The notes under the pieces were generated by a model that saw only the letters and a list, made by a program, of their open reading frames with translations, was not told where the DNA came from and ran no database searches. The position numbers and the translations under genes are program-made. From contig JAMPIV010008089.1 of NCBI GenBank assembly GCA_024509875.1, positions 57,501 to 121,500 of the forward strand: DNA of 64,000 bases. The letters run 5' to 3'. Positions within the stretch are counted from its first letter, which is position 1. Each line of letters begins with the position of its first letter. Shown in pieces: positions 47,801 to 61,563 of the stretch. The DNA is from Oreohelix idahoensis (lineage: Eukaryota > Mollusca > Gastropoda > Stylommatophora > Oreohelicidae).

Positions 47801-50800
47801 CCTTACGGATATCACCGTTTCTAGCATGAGGACTTGTGTACACGTGATTTCAGCCCCGTATGTTAAGTTGTAATGTTATTTGCAAGAGAGTTAGCTTCCG
47901 TTTCCGATCTTAAAAAAGCGATGGGTGTATCCGCATTTATTTTTGTAAATTTTTTAAATCGAAATGAATCTGCATCAACACACAGCCATTTTTGCTCTAA
48001 TTTTATTGGATTCTGACGCCATGCGGTGGGGATGAGATTTTTGTCTTTATAAGCGGTGATATCGGTTCTCAGAATATGTTTGATGGCTGAGATGGAAACG
48101 AAAGTAAAATGGCCTTTCAAGTATGTATAATGTTAGGGGTTAGGACTAGGAATATCGGAAAGATTTAGAATTTCGGCCGAATGTCACAGCTGACGAGAGC
48201 GTTTGTTGCTTTGCTACTGATGATGGGTGTAACGAAAAGATCGTCATTTGATTTGTATTGGTCTATTGGTCAAATGACTTTCATTGAGATGCAAGGGATA
48301 TGGACCCTTCGTTTGCTGGTTATTTTTTAAAATTTTTTTTTTAATTTTAAAATTAAAAAAAAATTTTTTTATTATTTAAAATTTTTTTTTCGTTTTTTTC
48401 ATCGTTCCTTTCCTCTCTTCCTATCACATCTAACATGTACACAAACAAATTTTATATCATCAGATTCACCATTCATTTATTTATATAAATTCCAAACATG
48501 ATAGCAATTGACCAAGAAACACAAAAACTATAGACATTAAGGGTCACCCACTATAGAAACGGGACGCTGTGAAAAAGAATGCAGCTGGAGGCGAAAATTT
48601 TCGCCAAAGAATGCAGCGTGCTAAAGGCTAAAAACCACTATTGCCTGACAAAAGAAATCAATACCAGAACTAAACCACAACATGTTCGTCACAGCACTTT
48701 ACTCCAGCCCTAGGCTGGCGTGATTAACCTGGCCTGGTAACGTAGGAATGGCTAACCCCGTTTCTTAGCGCCCGTTGTAGAGACAACATCATCCTTTCAT
48801 CCTTGCCTCTTAGATCTTTCATCCCACTTCAAATCTATTGTTTTCTTTGCCATAAACTTTTTTTTTTCATTAATGCAATACTATGAATGTGCATGCTTTG
48901 TTACACTTTTGAGCAATAATAAATGTTATTTAAATGTATCTGCATGAAAACAATTTCTGTTTGTATGGGTATAATTTTTCACGCTGCTATTTCTGAGTGT
49001 TTGAAGACTGCTTGTATAGCTGATAATTTAACAGATCTGAAAACTTGACTTTGGAAGTGGCTTTGACCACTGAAGAAATTAATGGAACTCCACATACATA
49101 GTTTTCATCACTTCTTGAGAAAAGTATTGGGAATGACCATGTTAGAAACTATCTTGTTAGCAACGTTGAAAACAACTTTTCTGTTAAACAAATTTATGGA
49201 ATAGCTTTTTGTCACATGTTATTGACCATTGGCACTTTTTTTTTTTTTTAAACAGATAAGTTTGCTGAACAATAACGGAAGTAGTTACCGCAATAGTTTG
49301 TTACTTGACCCTTTTATGAGAACAAGGTCATCCAGTGTAAGCTCCGACTACAACAGTTCTCCTCTCTGCATGAGAGCTCCTGGTTTTGAAAGGGATGAAA
49401 TTCAGGTAAGATTCTTAGTTTTGAGAAGTATGTAAGTTCCAAAACAGGTGAACTAATTAATGATAAATGTGAGATACTTTGTAGATCACTTAAGCTGAAC
49501 ACCAGAAGCAAATGCTCATAACATTTTATTTCACATGTTGTAATAATTAGTTTTTAACAATAATTGTTGCTATAAGAACGTGAATTCATTAGAGCAGCCG
49601 TCCTACGAGGGGGCCAGCTGCAGTGGTGGCTTCATGTTCCATAGGGAGCGAAAAAATGGGAAGAGAAGATAGCTACTTCCTGGCTTTTCTATTTTTTTAA
49701 AGTGTTGATTGAATAACACACATGTACACATGCATAGAACTTGAAGCTCTGATTCACTAAGCAACTGCAACAATAATGCAGGCAGTTTCCTTAAAGAAAA
49801 GTGATCTTATTATTAATAGTGTTGTTACTCTTCTGAAGCTGATAACTTCTGTTTACAGTCGGTGGTTTCCGAACTTTATGATCTCGCTGCTTTTTTAAAT
49901 ATTTTAGGAGGTCTTACCCCCACCCCCTTTTTTTTAAACACTTAAGTCTTTCCTCTTCTACCCTGGGGTGTAGAGGTTTGCCAGAGAGAACGCCATACTA
50001 TCAGATCAGCGGTCTTCATCCTGGCCTGGTTCCAATCTAGTCCTGATTCCTTCAGGGATTGTCTGTTTTTTTTTAACTTTTACAAAAAATTTGCAAGGTA
50101 TTAATTCCTCTTCCCCCCAAATTCATGTTGTATAATAAAAATTGAGTTTAAAATTACAATTAGATTCAAACAGTTAACATTTTTAAAATGTTGATTTCCA
50201 AACATTCAGTTAAGTTTTTTAACTTAATACATATTTAAGTGAAACCTAAGACAAAAGCAGTGTGTTAATATCTTCTATCTTTGTCTTTTTATTACTGAAT
50301 TTTAAGGATGTGTATGGTCATTCCTGCGTTCCATCTTATTGTTACTGAATGTGAAGTTTGTGAACATTTATATATCTTAGTTTGTGGTTCTCTCTTTCTA
50401 TCTCTTCTTCCCCCACCACCTTTCTCTTCTCTTCCTCCCCCCATTTTGAAATAAAAATATTTTTTCCTCTATTTACATTTGTTAAAAGAAAATGTCATTG
50501 TTTAGTCTGAAATGTCTGTATTTTTTTAATGCAGCTGAAATTACGCCAACAACTGATGTCTATAGAGAAAGATTTTAGCTTAGACATAGCTGAAAAGACC
50601 AAACGTAAGGAAAATCTTATATTGCTGCACCAAATGGGACTCTACGGTCATGTCGGTAACAACCTGGCCCTCACTCTAAGCTCCACTGTGATGTCTCCGC
50701 TGGCTCCAGCTTTTTACCCACCTGGGGATTGTGTGGAGTCTGTATTAGGTATTAATTTATTCATTCAATCATTTACTCATTCATTCAGTTGTGTTAGGTA

Positions 50801-53800
50801 TTCATTTATTCGTTCATTCAGTTGTGTTAGGTATTCATTCAATCATTTATTCATCCTATTAATTGTATTCAGTATTAATTTATTCATTCAGTGAGTCATT
50901 CTTCTTTGGTCCTTGGCCACTGACTGACAAAGCAATCAGTGGCCATCACGCCTGGTGGTGGTGTGCAGGGCAGAAACAATCGGTCTCCACTTTGCTCAAT
51001 CGACAGCCATCCTTCGTGTGGTGCCCTACCTCTGGTTCATGCTCAGCATCTCTGCCTTCACTGTTCCCTGCCAGGTGGCTTTTGGCCGTCCTTGCTTTCG
51101 CTTTCGTTCTGAATTCCATAGCATGATACTTCTGGTAATGGGTGTCAGGGTCTCATCTAGGGATGTGGCCAACCCATTTCCAGCATCTACCCGCTATGAT
51201 GGTGCACATGTCTTCTTGGTGGCTCCGAGTCAGCAGTTCTTGGTTGGTGATGGTGTTGGTGATGGTGATGGTGTTTGGCGAGAAAATTTGAGGATTGAGA
51301 GGAGCACAGGTCTTAGGTTGTTCCATGTCTTCTGTATCTCGTTATGTCAGTTTCTAGTTCCCTGATGTTTGTTACTGTTGTTGCTTAACAGGGGCTAATA
51401 ACACATAAGGAAGGGAAACCCGAGGCCTGTAAACAGTAAATTAATATTACACAAACATAAAGGTATGTTTTCAGGTGCTCCCCGAGGCCTGTAAACAGTA
51501 AATTAATATTAGACAAACATAAAGGTATGTTTTCATTCCTTATGTGTTATTAATGTTTATACAATATCAGAAACCTACCCTCTGTATTATACTACTGTTC
51601 TTAAGTCTTCTATCATTTACTGGACACAGTATCAAGGTCTTTGTCTTGTGTGGACTGACACGTACTGTAGAATAGGGGAACAACAGAAGTGATTGCGTCA
51701 TTAATAGGCTGAGGTGCCCATTGTAAACTTCCGGTGTTGTCTTGTGTTTCGCACTGATGACCGGTCAGTAAAGCATCTTTTTTTGGGGATGCCTACCTGG
51801 CCGGGAGGATAGTGTGATTTGCTTGTATGGCTAGGCGGTGTTGTCGTACGGAAGGTACGGGGTTCAAACCCTGGGTAAGCCACTCCGTCTGTTGTTTTTC
51901 TGTTGTCTGGTGTTCTACTTCTTTATTTCTTACGAGCGCCTGGAAACATACCTTTATGTTTGTCTAATATTAATTAACAGGGGCTGCTGAGTTTGTCACA
52001 CTTTAGCAGCTAATGTGACAAGTTTAAACGTTCATGTGTTCTGTAGCTGTTGCCAGTATGATTGTTTGTGAGTTGTTGGGAAGCTGGGCAGTGGCCTTTT
52101 TTCTGTAGTAAATCCTGGGTATGTGAGCAGCACATGTTGAAATGTCATGTATGAATGGGTATAGTTGCTGCATTTAGGCTCATGTGAGGGTTTAATTTGT
52201 TTAAGTGCTTGTTGAGTCTGGTGTTTTCTGTTCTTAGTTGGAAGATAGTTCTCTGCACTATATATTGTAGATTGTTGATGTTGTCATGTTTGTTTGGATG
52301 GGTCATTTCTTTATGAATGGCACGTCCAGTTAACCATTTCGCCTTTCGTCTTTGAAGTGCTTACTTTGAAGCGAGCATAATTCACATTTTTCTCCTGGTG
52401 TTGATAAATGCTTTTGGAAGTACCAGTCATTCTTTGATGTTTAAATGTCCGTCCTGTGTGATGATGTGGAGACTTTCCTGTATTAGCTTTGGTCACTCCT
52501 CCCGGTCTCTCTCCGTTTGTTTGAAAGTTTCTATACTCTACCCTTTGATATGGTGGTATAATTTTTTTTTACTATCTTTTTTTTTTTCTATTGCAGCTGT
52601 TGTTTTTGTATGATTTGTTGTTAAGAGAAGCATTAATTTTTACATGGGCACAACAGGTAAAGCTTTGGATGAGGTTCACCTGGATGATCTGGACATTGGC
52701 AGTTTAGAGAGAGAATTAGACAAGGACATGGACAACAACTCTGTCAGCAGCTCTCTCAGTGCAGGTCTGTCAAACTCTGGCTGCTTCAGCACCAACTCCT
52801 CAATACCCATTGGCATTCCTCCCAGCAGCATCACGCAGCGGGGAAGCATCAGCAGCCTGTCCCAGTCTCCACCATCACCTTTTGGAAGTTTCCCCCACAG
52901 CTTGCAGCTTCAAAAACAGGACTCCAATGATCACGTGAGTCTTTGCTGACAGGGACACATTTCCATTGTCTCCTTGTTGTGTCTTGGAAGTGCTTAGAAC
53001 AACTATAATCCTTTCCTGTCTATCTGGTGTCTGTTTTATTGTTTCATGTGAATATTCACAGCTTACAAATACCTCATTCTATCACCAATTCAGTATGGGT
53101 GATCGTTTTTTTAATCATATGCATTTGTAAAGTTATTATTTCAACTTTTGCCATCTATTTTGTTTAGTCATGTTAATAAAATGTGTTGCTGGCAAGGAGC
53201 TTTTCCCGTGACCCATCAGTTTCTCTTGAATCGCTGATGGCTGTCGGATAATGTCCGATAGGCAGAGGGGTTAAAACTGTTGCCTCATGCAGCAAAGTTA
53301 CTGGGTTCATCACCTGGTTGTGTCACACTACAGTCTACTCGGCTGTAAATGGGTTCCTGACTCTTCTTTTAATTAGGGATGGCAAAAGTATCTAGATACT
53401 TGAGGGAACTTGTCACTACACCTCTTTGACCCATATACCTGGTTGGACGAGTGGTACAATTCTGTCTTTGTTTTATCTGAGACCTCAAGGACCTATCTGT
53501 TTAACGTTTGACTATTAGTTACCAATTCCAACAAGATTGTTGAGTTCCTATTGTCTTGATGATTTTTTTAAATCATATTCTCAGCGGCAAGGATCTGGTT
53601 TGATTGAGTTAATAATTGTAGATTCACTACTAATTATGAGTTAATAATTGTAGATTCACTACTGATTGTGAGTTAATAATTGTAGATTGACTACTGATTG
53701 GGTTAATAATTGTAGATTTTCTACTGATTGTAACAGATTGACATACTCCTTGATTTATAGACACATTCAGAAATGCCACATTAACATTTGTCAGTATCAT

Positions 53801-56800
53801 CATTCTCCTTTTAGCTTCCTGGGAAGTATAAGGCCACAGCAGTTGGCCTCCCTCATGGAGCTAGTACTAGATTGTTTCATGATCTCCTGGAGTGGTGGTA
53901 TCAGTAACTGTTAGTTTTTGTCTTAACATAATGAGGTGGCAAGCCTTATGGACAGCCTTACATTAGGTGTTTCTTACTTTATTCTTGAGGGAGCAGTGGT
54001 TCTTTCTTCATCTCATTAGAGACCAGTGGTAACCTCACATGGTTAATAAAAATGTTGGGACCATTACTGACATGATTGGGACCTGAAGGTTGCCGCATGG
54101 GGTTTTTTTTTTCTAGAATTTTGATAGCCATGCCTTCTTCTTCTTCTTCTTGCGATCGCATCTTTGATGATTACACCGTCAGACGAGTTCTCATGATGAA
54201 TTCGACTGTTGTTTGAAGTTCCTCTTTAACTCCATATAGCTTTGATAGCCATGCCTAAAGTACTCCCCAAAATATATACTTGAAGGAATAGAAGAAAATT
54301 AAGAAAGAAATATTTATTGAGCTGTCTTTATTCATGTCAATTACATGGCATCATCATCAGATATAGTATGTTCAAAAAAAAAAAAAAAAAGATCTTGACA
54401 GTTTCAGATAGATGTAGCTGGAGGCTGAGGTTCAGGCATAGGTGCTGTACATGTACCTGTAGAGGTTTACTTGGCAACCAGTTTCTGAAACATATCTTGT
54501 AAACTAAGTTGTTTTATATATTTTCTGCTTTCTTTTATGAGCAAGTCTTGAATTTTGCAAAGGGACATTATGAGTTGAAATTCCTGCAACCACCATACTA
54601 GTGTGCGTGTAATTTCTTCTTCTTCCTTGTTCGCCCTGAAAAGGACGGTGGTTGCATTGTGTCTGTTTACGCCATAGCTGTGATATCTGCACCTTTCGGT
54701 CGACACATCCGACTTCAGCACGGCATTTTTTAGGGACCGGGTTTGCCTTCCCATTTCGATCCGTACTCACTCAGCCAGACTGCACTGCTGCAGACTGTTT
54801 CCAGGACCACCACGTGGAGGTGGAGTACGGTCTTGACCAGCTCTGGTTCGCTGGTCCTGATGCAAGCAGTCAAGCTATGGGTCGCTGACTGCATTCACTA
54901 TTGCTGCATCTTTGGGTCCCGTGCGTGTAATTAATAATGTCTGCTTCAGGGATACTAATCAACATGTTTTATTTATACTAATGAACCTGTATTTGATTTG
55001 ATCATGTAATTGACGTTTAGTATTTGTTTAATCAGTATCTAGCAGTCATCTCAGTATCCAGCAGTCATGATGCTTTAGAGACTTCATCATTTATCTTTGC
55101 ACACCTGATAGAGCATGGAACCATCACTGTAACTGGTCCCCCCTGCAGGAAGCCTGTACCACCAAACATTCACATGCTCCTACAGTCATGGTTTCTGTGA
55201 CAATTTGTTTTCATATGAGGTTGCCAACCTCATGTACAATGATAAGGTTGCCAGCCTCATGTACAATGATAAGGTTGCTAGCCTCATGTACAATGATAAG
55301 GTTGCTAGCCTCATGTACAATGATAAGGTTGCCAGCCTCGTACAATGATAAGGTTGCCAGCCTCATGTACAGTGATAAGGTTGCCAGCATCATGTACAAT
55401 GATAAGGTTGCCAGCCTCATGTACAATGATAAGGTTGCCAGCCTCATGTACAATGATAAGGTTGCTAGCCTCGTGTACAATGATAAGGTTGCTAGCCTCA
55501 TGTACAACCTCATATTAATCATCTTGTATGACATGCCTAAGGGTGAAGTAGTACTGTTCTTTAAGAGGAAGTGTATAATTAGTGAGTCAGACGTGTGCTG
55601 CTGAATTATTATTGTGTGACCTCTTGCTCCGGCAGACTGGATAATCTGGCAAGGCTTAGGAACCAATGATACTGGAAGATTTGTGGTGTACCTGTATATT
55701 AACCTACGAAAGACGTAAATTTAATATTTTTAAACCTACTTTTCTATCAACAGTCGTCCTCCCCACTTTTGAACTGCTACTCTGGAATGAGCAAATGCCA
55801 GATGGGGTCAAATCTGAGTGACACCAACTCAATGTCTCCTCGTAGTGCCGGGCCTCAGTCACCAATGCTGTCAGGGTCATTCACATCTCACCTTCAGAAT
55901 GGCGAGGTCCACAAACTTCGTGAGGAGCTTTTGATCACCAAGTCCAAAATGGCTGAGTGGGAGGGTGTCTACAACCAGGCTAAATGTGTACGTCTTGTGT
56001 ATTTTTTCTGTATTGCTTTTTCTGTCATTCCCTCCATGCTAAGTTTCTTCTTTATCTCGAGTCATCAATCATTCATTACGTGCTATTATGGCTTATGGCA
56101 TTGATTTTCACTTCCCTCCACAACTGTCTGAAACAATTTAGTCCTTTGATGTTTGCCATTTTGTCAGCCATGTTACCATCCCTTCCCAATTATTCCTTCT
56201 CTATCTTCCTTCTCTTCTTTTGCCCTCTTTATTTCCCTTTGTTACCAAGTTTTCTAGACCTTTCTTTCTAAGTGTGAGTATATGAGGAGAACTATTGTAA
56301 GACGGGGTAAAACGGTAGAATAAAAACAAAAGACACAAAAACACACAAATAGTAATACGTCTTGCAAGGAGAAAGGACAAGAAAAAAACCTATGTTGCGG
56401 CCACTAGGTCTTCGTCAGGGACAGACAAACAAGAGACAGGAGACTAAGAATTAAGTGGAGAACATGAACTATAGAAATAAGAGAAAAATACTCCCTCGTG
56501 GTGTCAAATGTTGGAGCCAAAAAGTGTGGCCAAATGAATTTTTGTCTGTCTTCACTTTATGATTTTTTTTTAAAGCGGTGATCTTTTTAGTTTCTTTAAT
56601 TATTTTCTCATTTTATTTCTTAGCTGTCCATGATGTATGTAATATTTACTTTTGCTTTAAGAGTTTTAGTGAGGCACACCCTGCTCGACGTAGAGGTCTA
56701 TCATTATTATACTGGGGGAAAAGTACAAATACAAAAGATTTTTTTTTTTTTTTTCATTTTGCCTGCTTCTGGCGAGGCGCTTACCTTTCAACTTGTGTGG

Positions 56801-59800
56801 TTATATCAGAGCGCATTTACCATCCAAAAAAAAAAGTCAACTCTGTTGACTGCTAACTGATCAGCGTTGATAGATACTAAGTCCTGAAAAAGGACCAACA
56901 TTATCTATCTGCTAGCATAAAGCCCTAAAAAGGACTCGCTAGCTACGCAAACGCCCGATTAAAATGTACAAAAGATCATGTGATCTGGTAGCATTCTTCT
57001 CATAGGCCATACAGCGTAACTGAAGTCATGTTTTATTTTTAAATGTTTATATTCTCACTTGTATCCACTGAATATATACGAAATAAATATCAAAACAAGC
57101 GATAACTGACCAATAAGTTTTGTCTTGTTATTTATTTTTTTTTTTTCCAGAAACAAAATAAAACATACAAAAAAATATAAAATAGTCAGTAAAGTGACAT
57201 TGCAAGAAACAACTGAAGTTACTTCATAAAAATGAAGTATAAAAAATTATATTATAAAAATCTTAAGTTGAACAGACCATTTCTGACGTTGAGTTGTAAT
57301 GTTGATTGTAACATATCATTTTACATAACAAAATGGCAGTTGTCTTTATTGTGATGTTTCTCTCATATTAATTAGTTTGACTGAAGTAAAATAATTGCAA
57401 TTTAAAAATAGAAAGTCACTTTTTAATGACCGTGTGTGTGTGTGTGTTGATGCATATATTTTTTTCTGATTGTTCGAGCATTTTAAATCGATCCAGTGGC
57501 GTTTGGGCTCTTGCCGTTCCATGTCGTGATATCTGCATGTTTGCAAGTTGTTTTGTTTCTCCGTACAAGGTGTTCCACTTATCTGGCTTCAGAGGAAGGA
57601 GCATGTTTCTAACATCATCGAGTGCTGGACACTCAAAGAGGTGGTGATCAACAGTTTTGTAGGGGTGGTTACATAGCTGGCACTCTGGAATGTGTTGTGG
57701 CCTTTTAAATATAAAATTCTGAAGAGATATCTCTTAATGGAAGGGAAAAGGATCCCGTTACACGCCTATTGAGGCATATTGGGAACATGGTGTTACGCCC
57801 ATATTTTCTTGACCACTAGGGGTGATGTGGTCAACATCAAGCCGGCCGTCTTAACCTTCCCAGAGTTGCTCTGGTACCCAATTCATGAGGCTGGTTCGAC
57901 CCCGGAGCCGTTTGCAGTCTAAAAAATCCCACTTAAACGGGATTGAACCATGGACCACCGAGCTAGGAAGCCAGTGCGCCACCTCTGATCTCTCTTATTG
58001 CTTATTACAATTTATTTTCCTCTTCCTCGTTCGTCCTGAAAAGGACGTTGGTTGCGTTGTGTCCGTTTACAGCGAAGCTGCGATATTTGCGTCTTTCGGC
58101 CGACACATCCAACTTCCGCACTGCATTTTTTGGGACCGGGTTAGCCTTCCCTCTTCGATCCCTACTCTCTCAGCCAGACTGCAGTGATGCAGCCTGTTTC
58201 CAGGACCACCACTTGGAGGTGGAGTAGGGTCTTGGGCAGCTCTGGTTCGCTGACACTGATGCAAGCAGTCAAACTATGGGTCGCTGACTGCATTCTCTAT
58301 TGTTGCGTCTTTGGGTCCCCAATTTATTTTAAATGTGCCAGAATTTCGAACCAATGAATGAACAGACTTTTCTTTCATAGGGTTTTAAAATGTCAGCATA
58401 AATAACATCTTTGCTAATTTACAAGATTCTAAAATGTTAGTGTCTTGTAATGGCCATGACAAATATGGATGGCTTCCTTCGGCTATTTTACAAGGGCCAG
58501 TTCTATTTATTAATAATTTTAGCAGTGTGAGCAAATTCCAATATAGTGGATGACATTTGTTCCCCAGGCATGTGAAGCTTGGAAGAGGGAAGCAGAAGAC
58601 GCTAACAAAAAAGCCAAGGTTGCAGAAGATGAGAGACAGCAGACCCTGAAGCAGAAGGATGAGGTAAAATATTTTGTGTGTGTGTGTGCAGTTTAGCTTT
58701 CTGTGAAACAAACTTATGTGGCAGTGATGTCTGAAGTGATTCACAGTGGCACAGGTTCTAAGGTTCCTGAATTTACACACTTTCGGTGAATCTATTGTCT
58801 TGACAAAATGGTGACGTAGACAACGAGCAAAACATGACAGACAAGTATCTTCTACTGAAACGCTGTCCGCTTTTTTATGGTTTATTGATCAAACTCACAG
58901 CGGGCTGATCATCCGCTTGCCAGTCACTCTGATTACGGAAACTACAATTAATTTTCTGTTGTACCAATAAACGCCACTAGGCGTAACGGAACAACAGTTG
59001 ATTGCTTGTTGCCCTAAGGCGCCACTAGGCGTATTGGCCACGGATTGCTTTGTCGGTCGGTGGCTAAGGATGGAAGAAGAAGAAGAAGACTGATCAAACT
59101 GGAACATGTACGTAAATAGCTGGCAGATTCAAATATGTTGTAACAGCATGTCTGAGCTGTACAAATCATGTTACTTCTCGCTTTTCAATAACATCAATGC
59201 TGTTTGTTTTTCTCTTACATTTAGTTTGTCTGATGGTCATGGAAGAGTTAATATCTATCAAAATTTTTCCTAACTCATTCACTTCTTGAAAAATCACTTC
59301 TTGAAAATACTTATTTCGTTACAGTAGCTTTGGTAATTTAAACTGGACTTCCTCCAGGGTGGGGTACTTTTACACAAAGACTAACACTGTTTATCAACTA
59401 CTGTCACTTGCTATTTGGCGTACCAGCATGTGGCCTTTGTGTTCTGCTATCACGTCAATGTTCATCTATAACGCGTTCTCAAAATGTCGCTAACATTTTA
59501 CATACCAGAATTTGCTAGGAAAAAAAAACTTGTCGCTGTGTCTTCTAACTTGATGGCTGATGCTTTATGATGAATCACATCTTCTACACTCTGCAGCATC
59601 ACAACCTCACATGAGTTGTGAAGAAAGCTGTCCACGTTAGTCTACTTCTTTAACTCATGGCGCATGTACTGTGCCCGTGGACTACTAGTGCACCAGAGAA
59701 CGCATGGCTAAGAGAATGAAAATGTCTCTGGTTCTCCTATTTATAGCCTCTACAACGGGAAGTCATGTGACTTATTTTCCCCGTCCTGATCTCCTGTCTT

Positions 59801-61531
59801 AAAGAGTTCCTTTGTGCCTATAACTCCTTTTTGCTCTACTCGCCATTATTCTGCCAGTAACGTCACATAGACCACTCTGTCCTACTTTCCTATCACACTT
59901 ATTATCCAGATATCTTCAAGTCTTTTTGTCATGAGCAGTTCCCTGTGCTCCAAATTATTTCCCCTGGTTCTGTGTGGGGCAAAGAAGGAATAGGACCACT
60001 TTGACCATGCGTGTCTTAACTCATTGACTCTGGAACAACACTCTGAGCGTTGCAAAATTGTAACTGCCGTGGCACCATAACACTCGGAGCGTTGTTTTTA
60101 GTTTGTCACGAATAAACCCCAAAAATCATTCCGTTTAATGCAGCTCATATTTTAAAACTCGTAGAATGAATTCCGCTACTATTTAAACAACTAATTTGAG
60201 TGCAGTTAATCAGCATGTGTGCATGTTTTGATGTTATTAACACAATTTGTGTGACAATTCGCGTGGTTGTGGTTTTCGTTGTTATAGCTACAGAAATATG
60301 TTACGCTTTATATTTACATTTTCTAAGTCTCCTAAGCAAATAATTGTGTCAAACTACTTAGAAACATTGCTGGGACCCAAGACGCATCAAAAGTGAGGAA
60401 TGCAGTAAGCGACCCATAGCTTGACTGCCTGCGTCAGGGTCAGCGAACCAGAGCTGACTAAGACCCTACTCCACCTCCACGTGGTGGTCCTGGAAACAGG
60501 CTGCATCACTGCAGTCTGGCTGAGGAGTAGGGATCGAAGAGGGAAGGCAAACCCGGTCTCAAAAAATGCCGTGCGGAAGTCGTATCTGTCGGCCGAAAAG
60601 CGCAAATACCGCAGCTTCGCTGTAAACGAACACAGTGCAACCAACGTCCTTTTCGGGACGAATGAGGAAGCAGGAAGAAGAAACATTGCTGACATTGACT
60701 ATGGTTGTTTGGTAGTCACAGTTTGTTGTCTTACTTAGTTGTTCCCCTTCTACCGTGAGGTGTAAAGGTTTGGAAGAGAGAGCGTCAGACTATACATACC
60801 AGACCTAAGGGTCTTTTATATTTGGACATGCACCCTAACATAACCAACTAGGTTGAACGGGGCGCGCCTCGCCAAAACGAGGCAAAACTTTATTTTTAAA
60901 AAATATCGGCTGTCTTCCTCCTGGCCTGGTTCCATTCTAGTCCTCGGTCCTTCAAAGATTGTCTAATGTTGTCCTCCCAGCGGACTCTGGGTCATCCTGG
61001 GGGTCTGGATCCCTGGCTTTTTGTTTCCCATGCTTGTCGTGGTAGCCGATCTTCTCCCATCCTGCAGACATGGCCAAACCATCTTAGTTGGGACTGTTCT
61101 TCTTGGGTCTGCAGGGGGTGGAATTTTAGGCCTTGACGTATCGTCTGGTTGCGGACCATGTCTCTTCTTGTTACTTCAACCACCTTCCTCAGATACCTCA
61201 TTTCTGAGGTTTGGATCTGGCTTTTGTGGGTTGTAGTCATTGCCCATGAATCGCATCCATATGTCAAGACTGGGACATAACAGTTTGTTGTCAAATAACG
61301 AAGTTGGTGCAGAAAAGTTAAACGCATTAGATTTAGTTGATGAGTGGGCATAGTCATATTCTGACCGATCGAAAAGCAACAAAACTAGACCTACAGTAAC
61401 ATCTAATCACTAGTCCTAGGTAGAAGATGAAGCTAGGGATACTATTAAAACCTTAAACAAGTGTTAACAGTTTTTATATGATGTTATCCTTCTTTATTTG
61501 CGGGGGGGGGGGGGGGGGGGGGGGGGGGGGT

Positions 61532-61563
<32 letters not shown>

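Larger units (their letters stand above)
60020..61501. mobile_element. piggyBac-like PB1, second copy, split by SINE F and LINE A5, right end missing
   Basis: TTAA at 60016-60019 is followed by TCATTGACTCTGGAAC and the near-palindrome region (CACTCTGAGCGTTGC). The sequence then tracks PB1 (16176-16770) closely through TACATTTTCTAAGTCTCCTA and GATGAAGCTAGGGATACTAT, broken by SINE F at 60372-60679 and LINE A5 at 60731-61279, and stops at the poly-G tract. Confidence 0.85.

Noticed and set aside
47863..48120. An 85-codon minus-strand frame in PB2 as a piggyBac transposase.
   Set aside because: I see no DDD catalytic motif or C-terminal cysteine-rich finger. It is too short and not recognisable.
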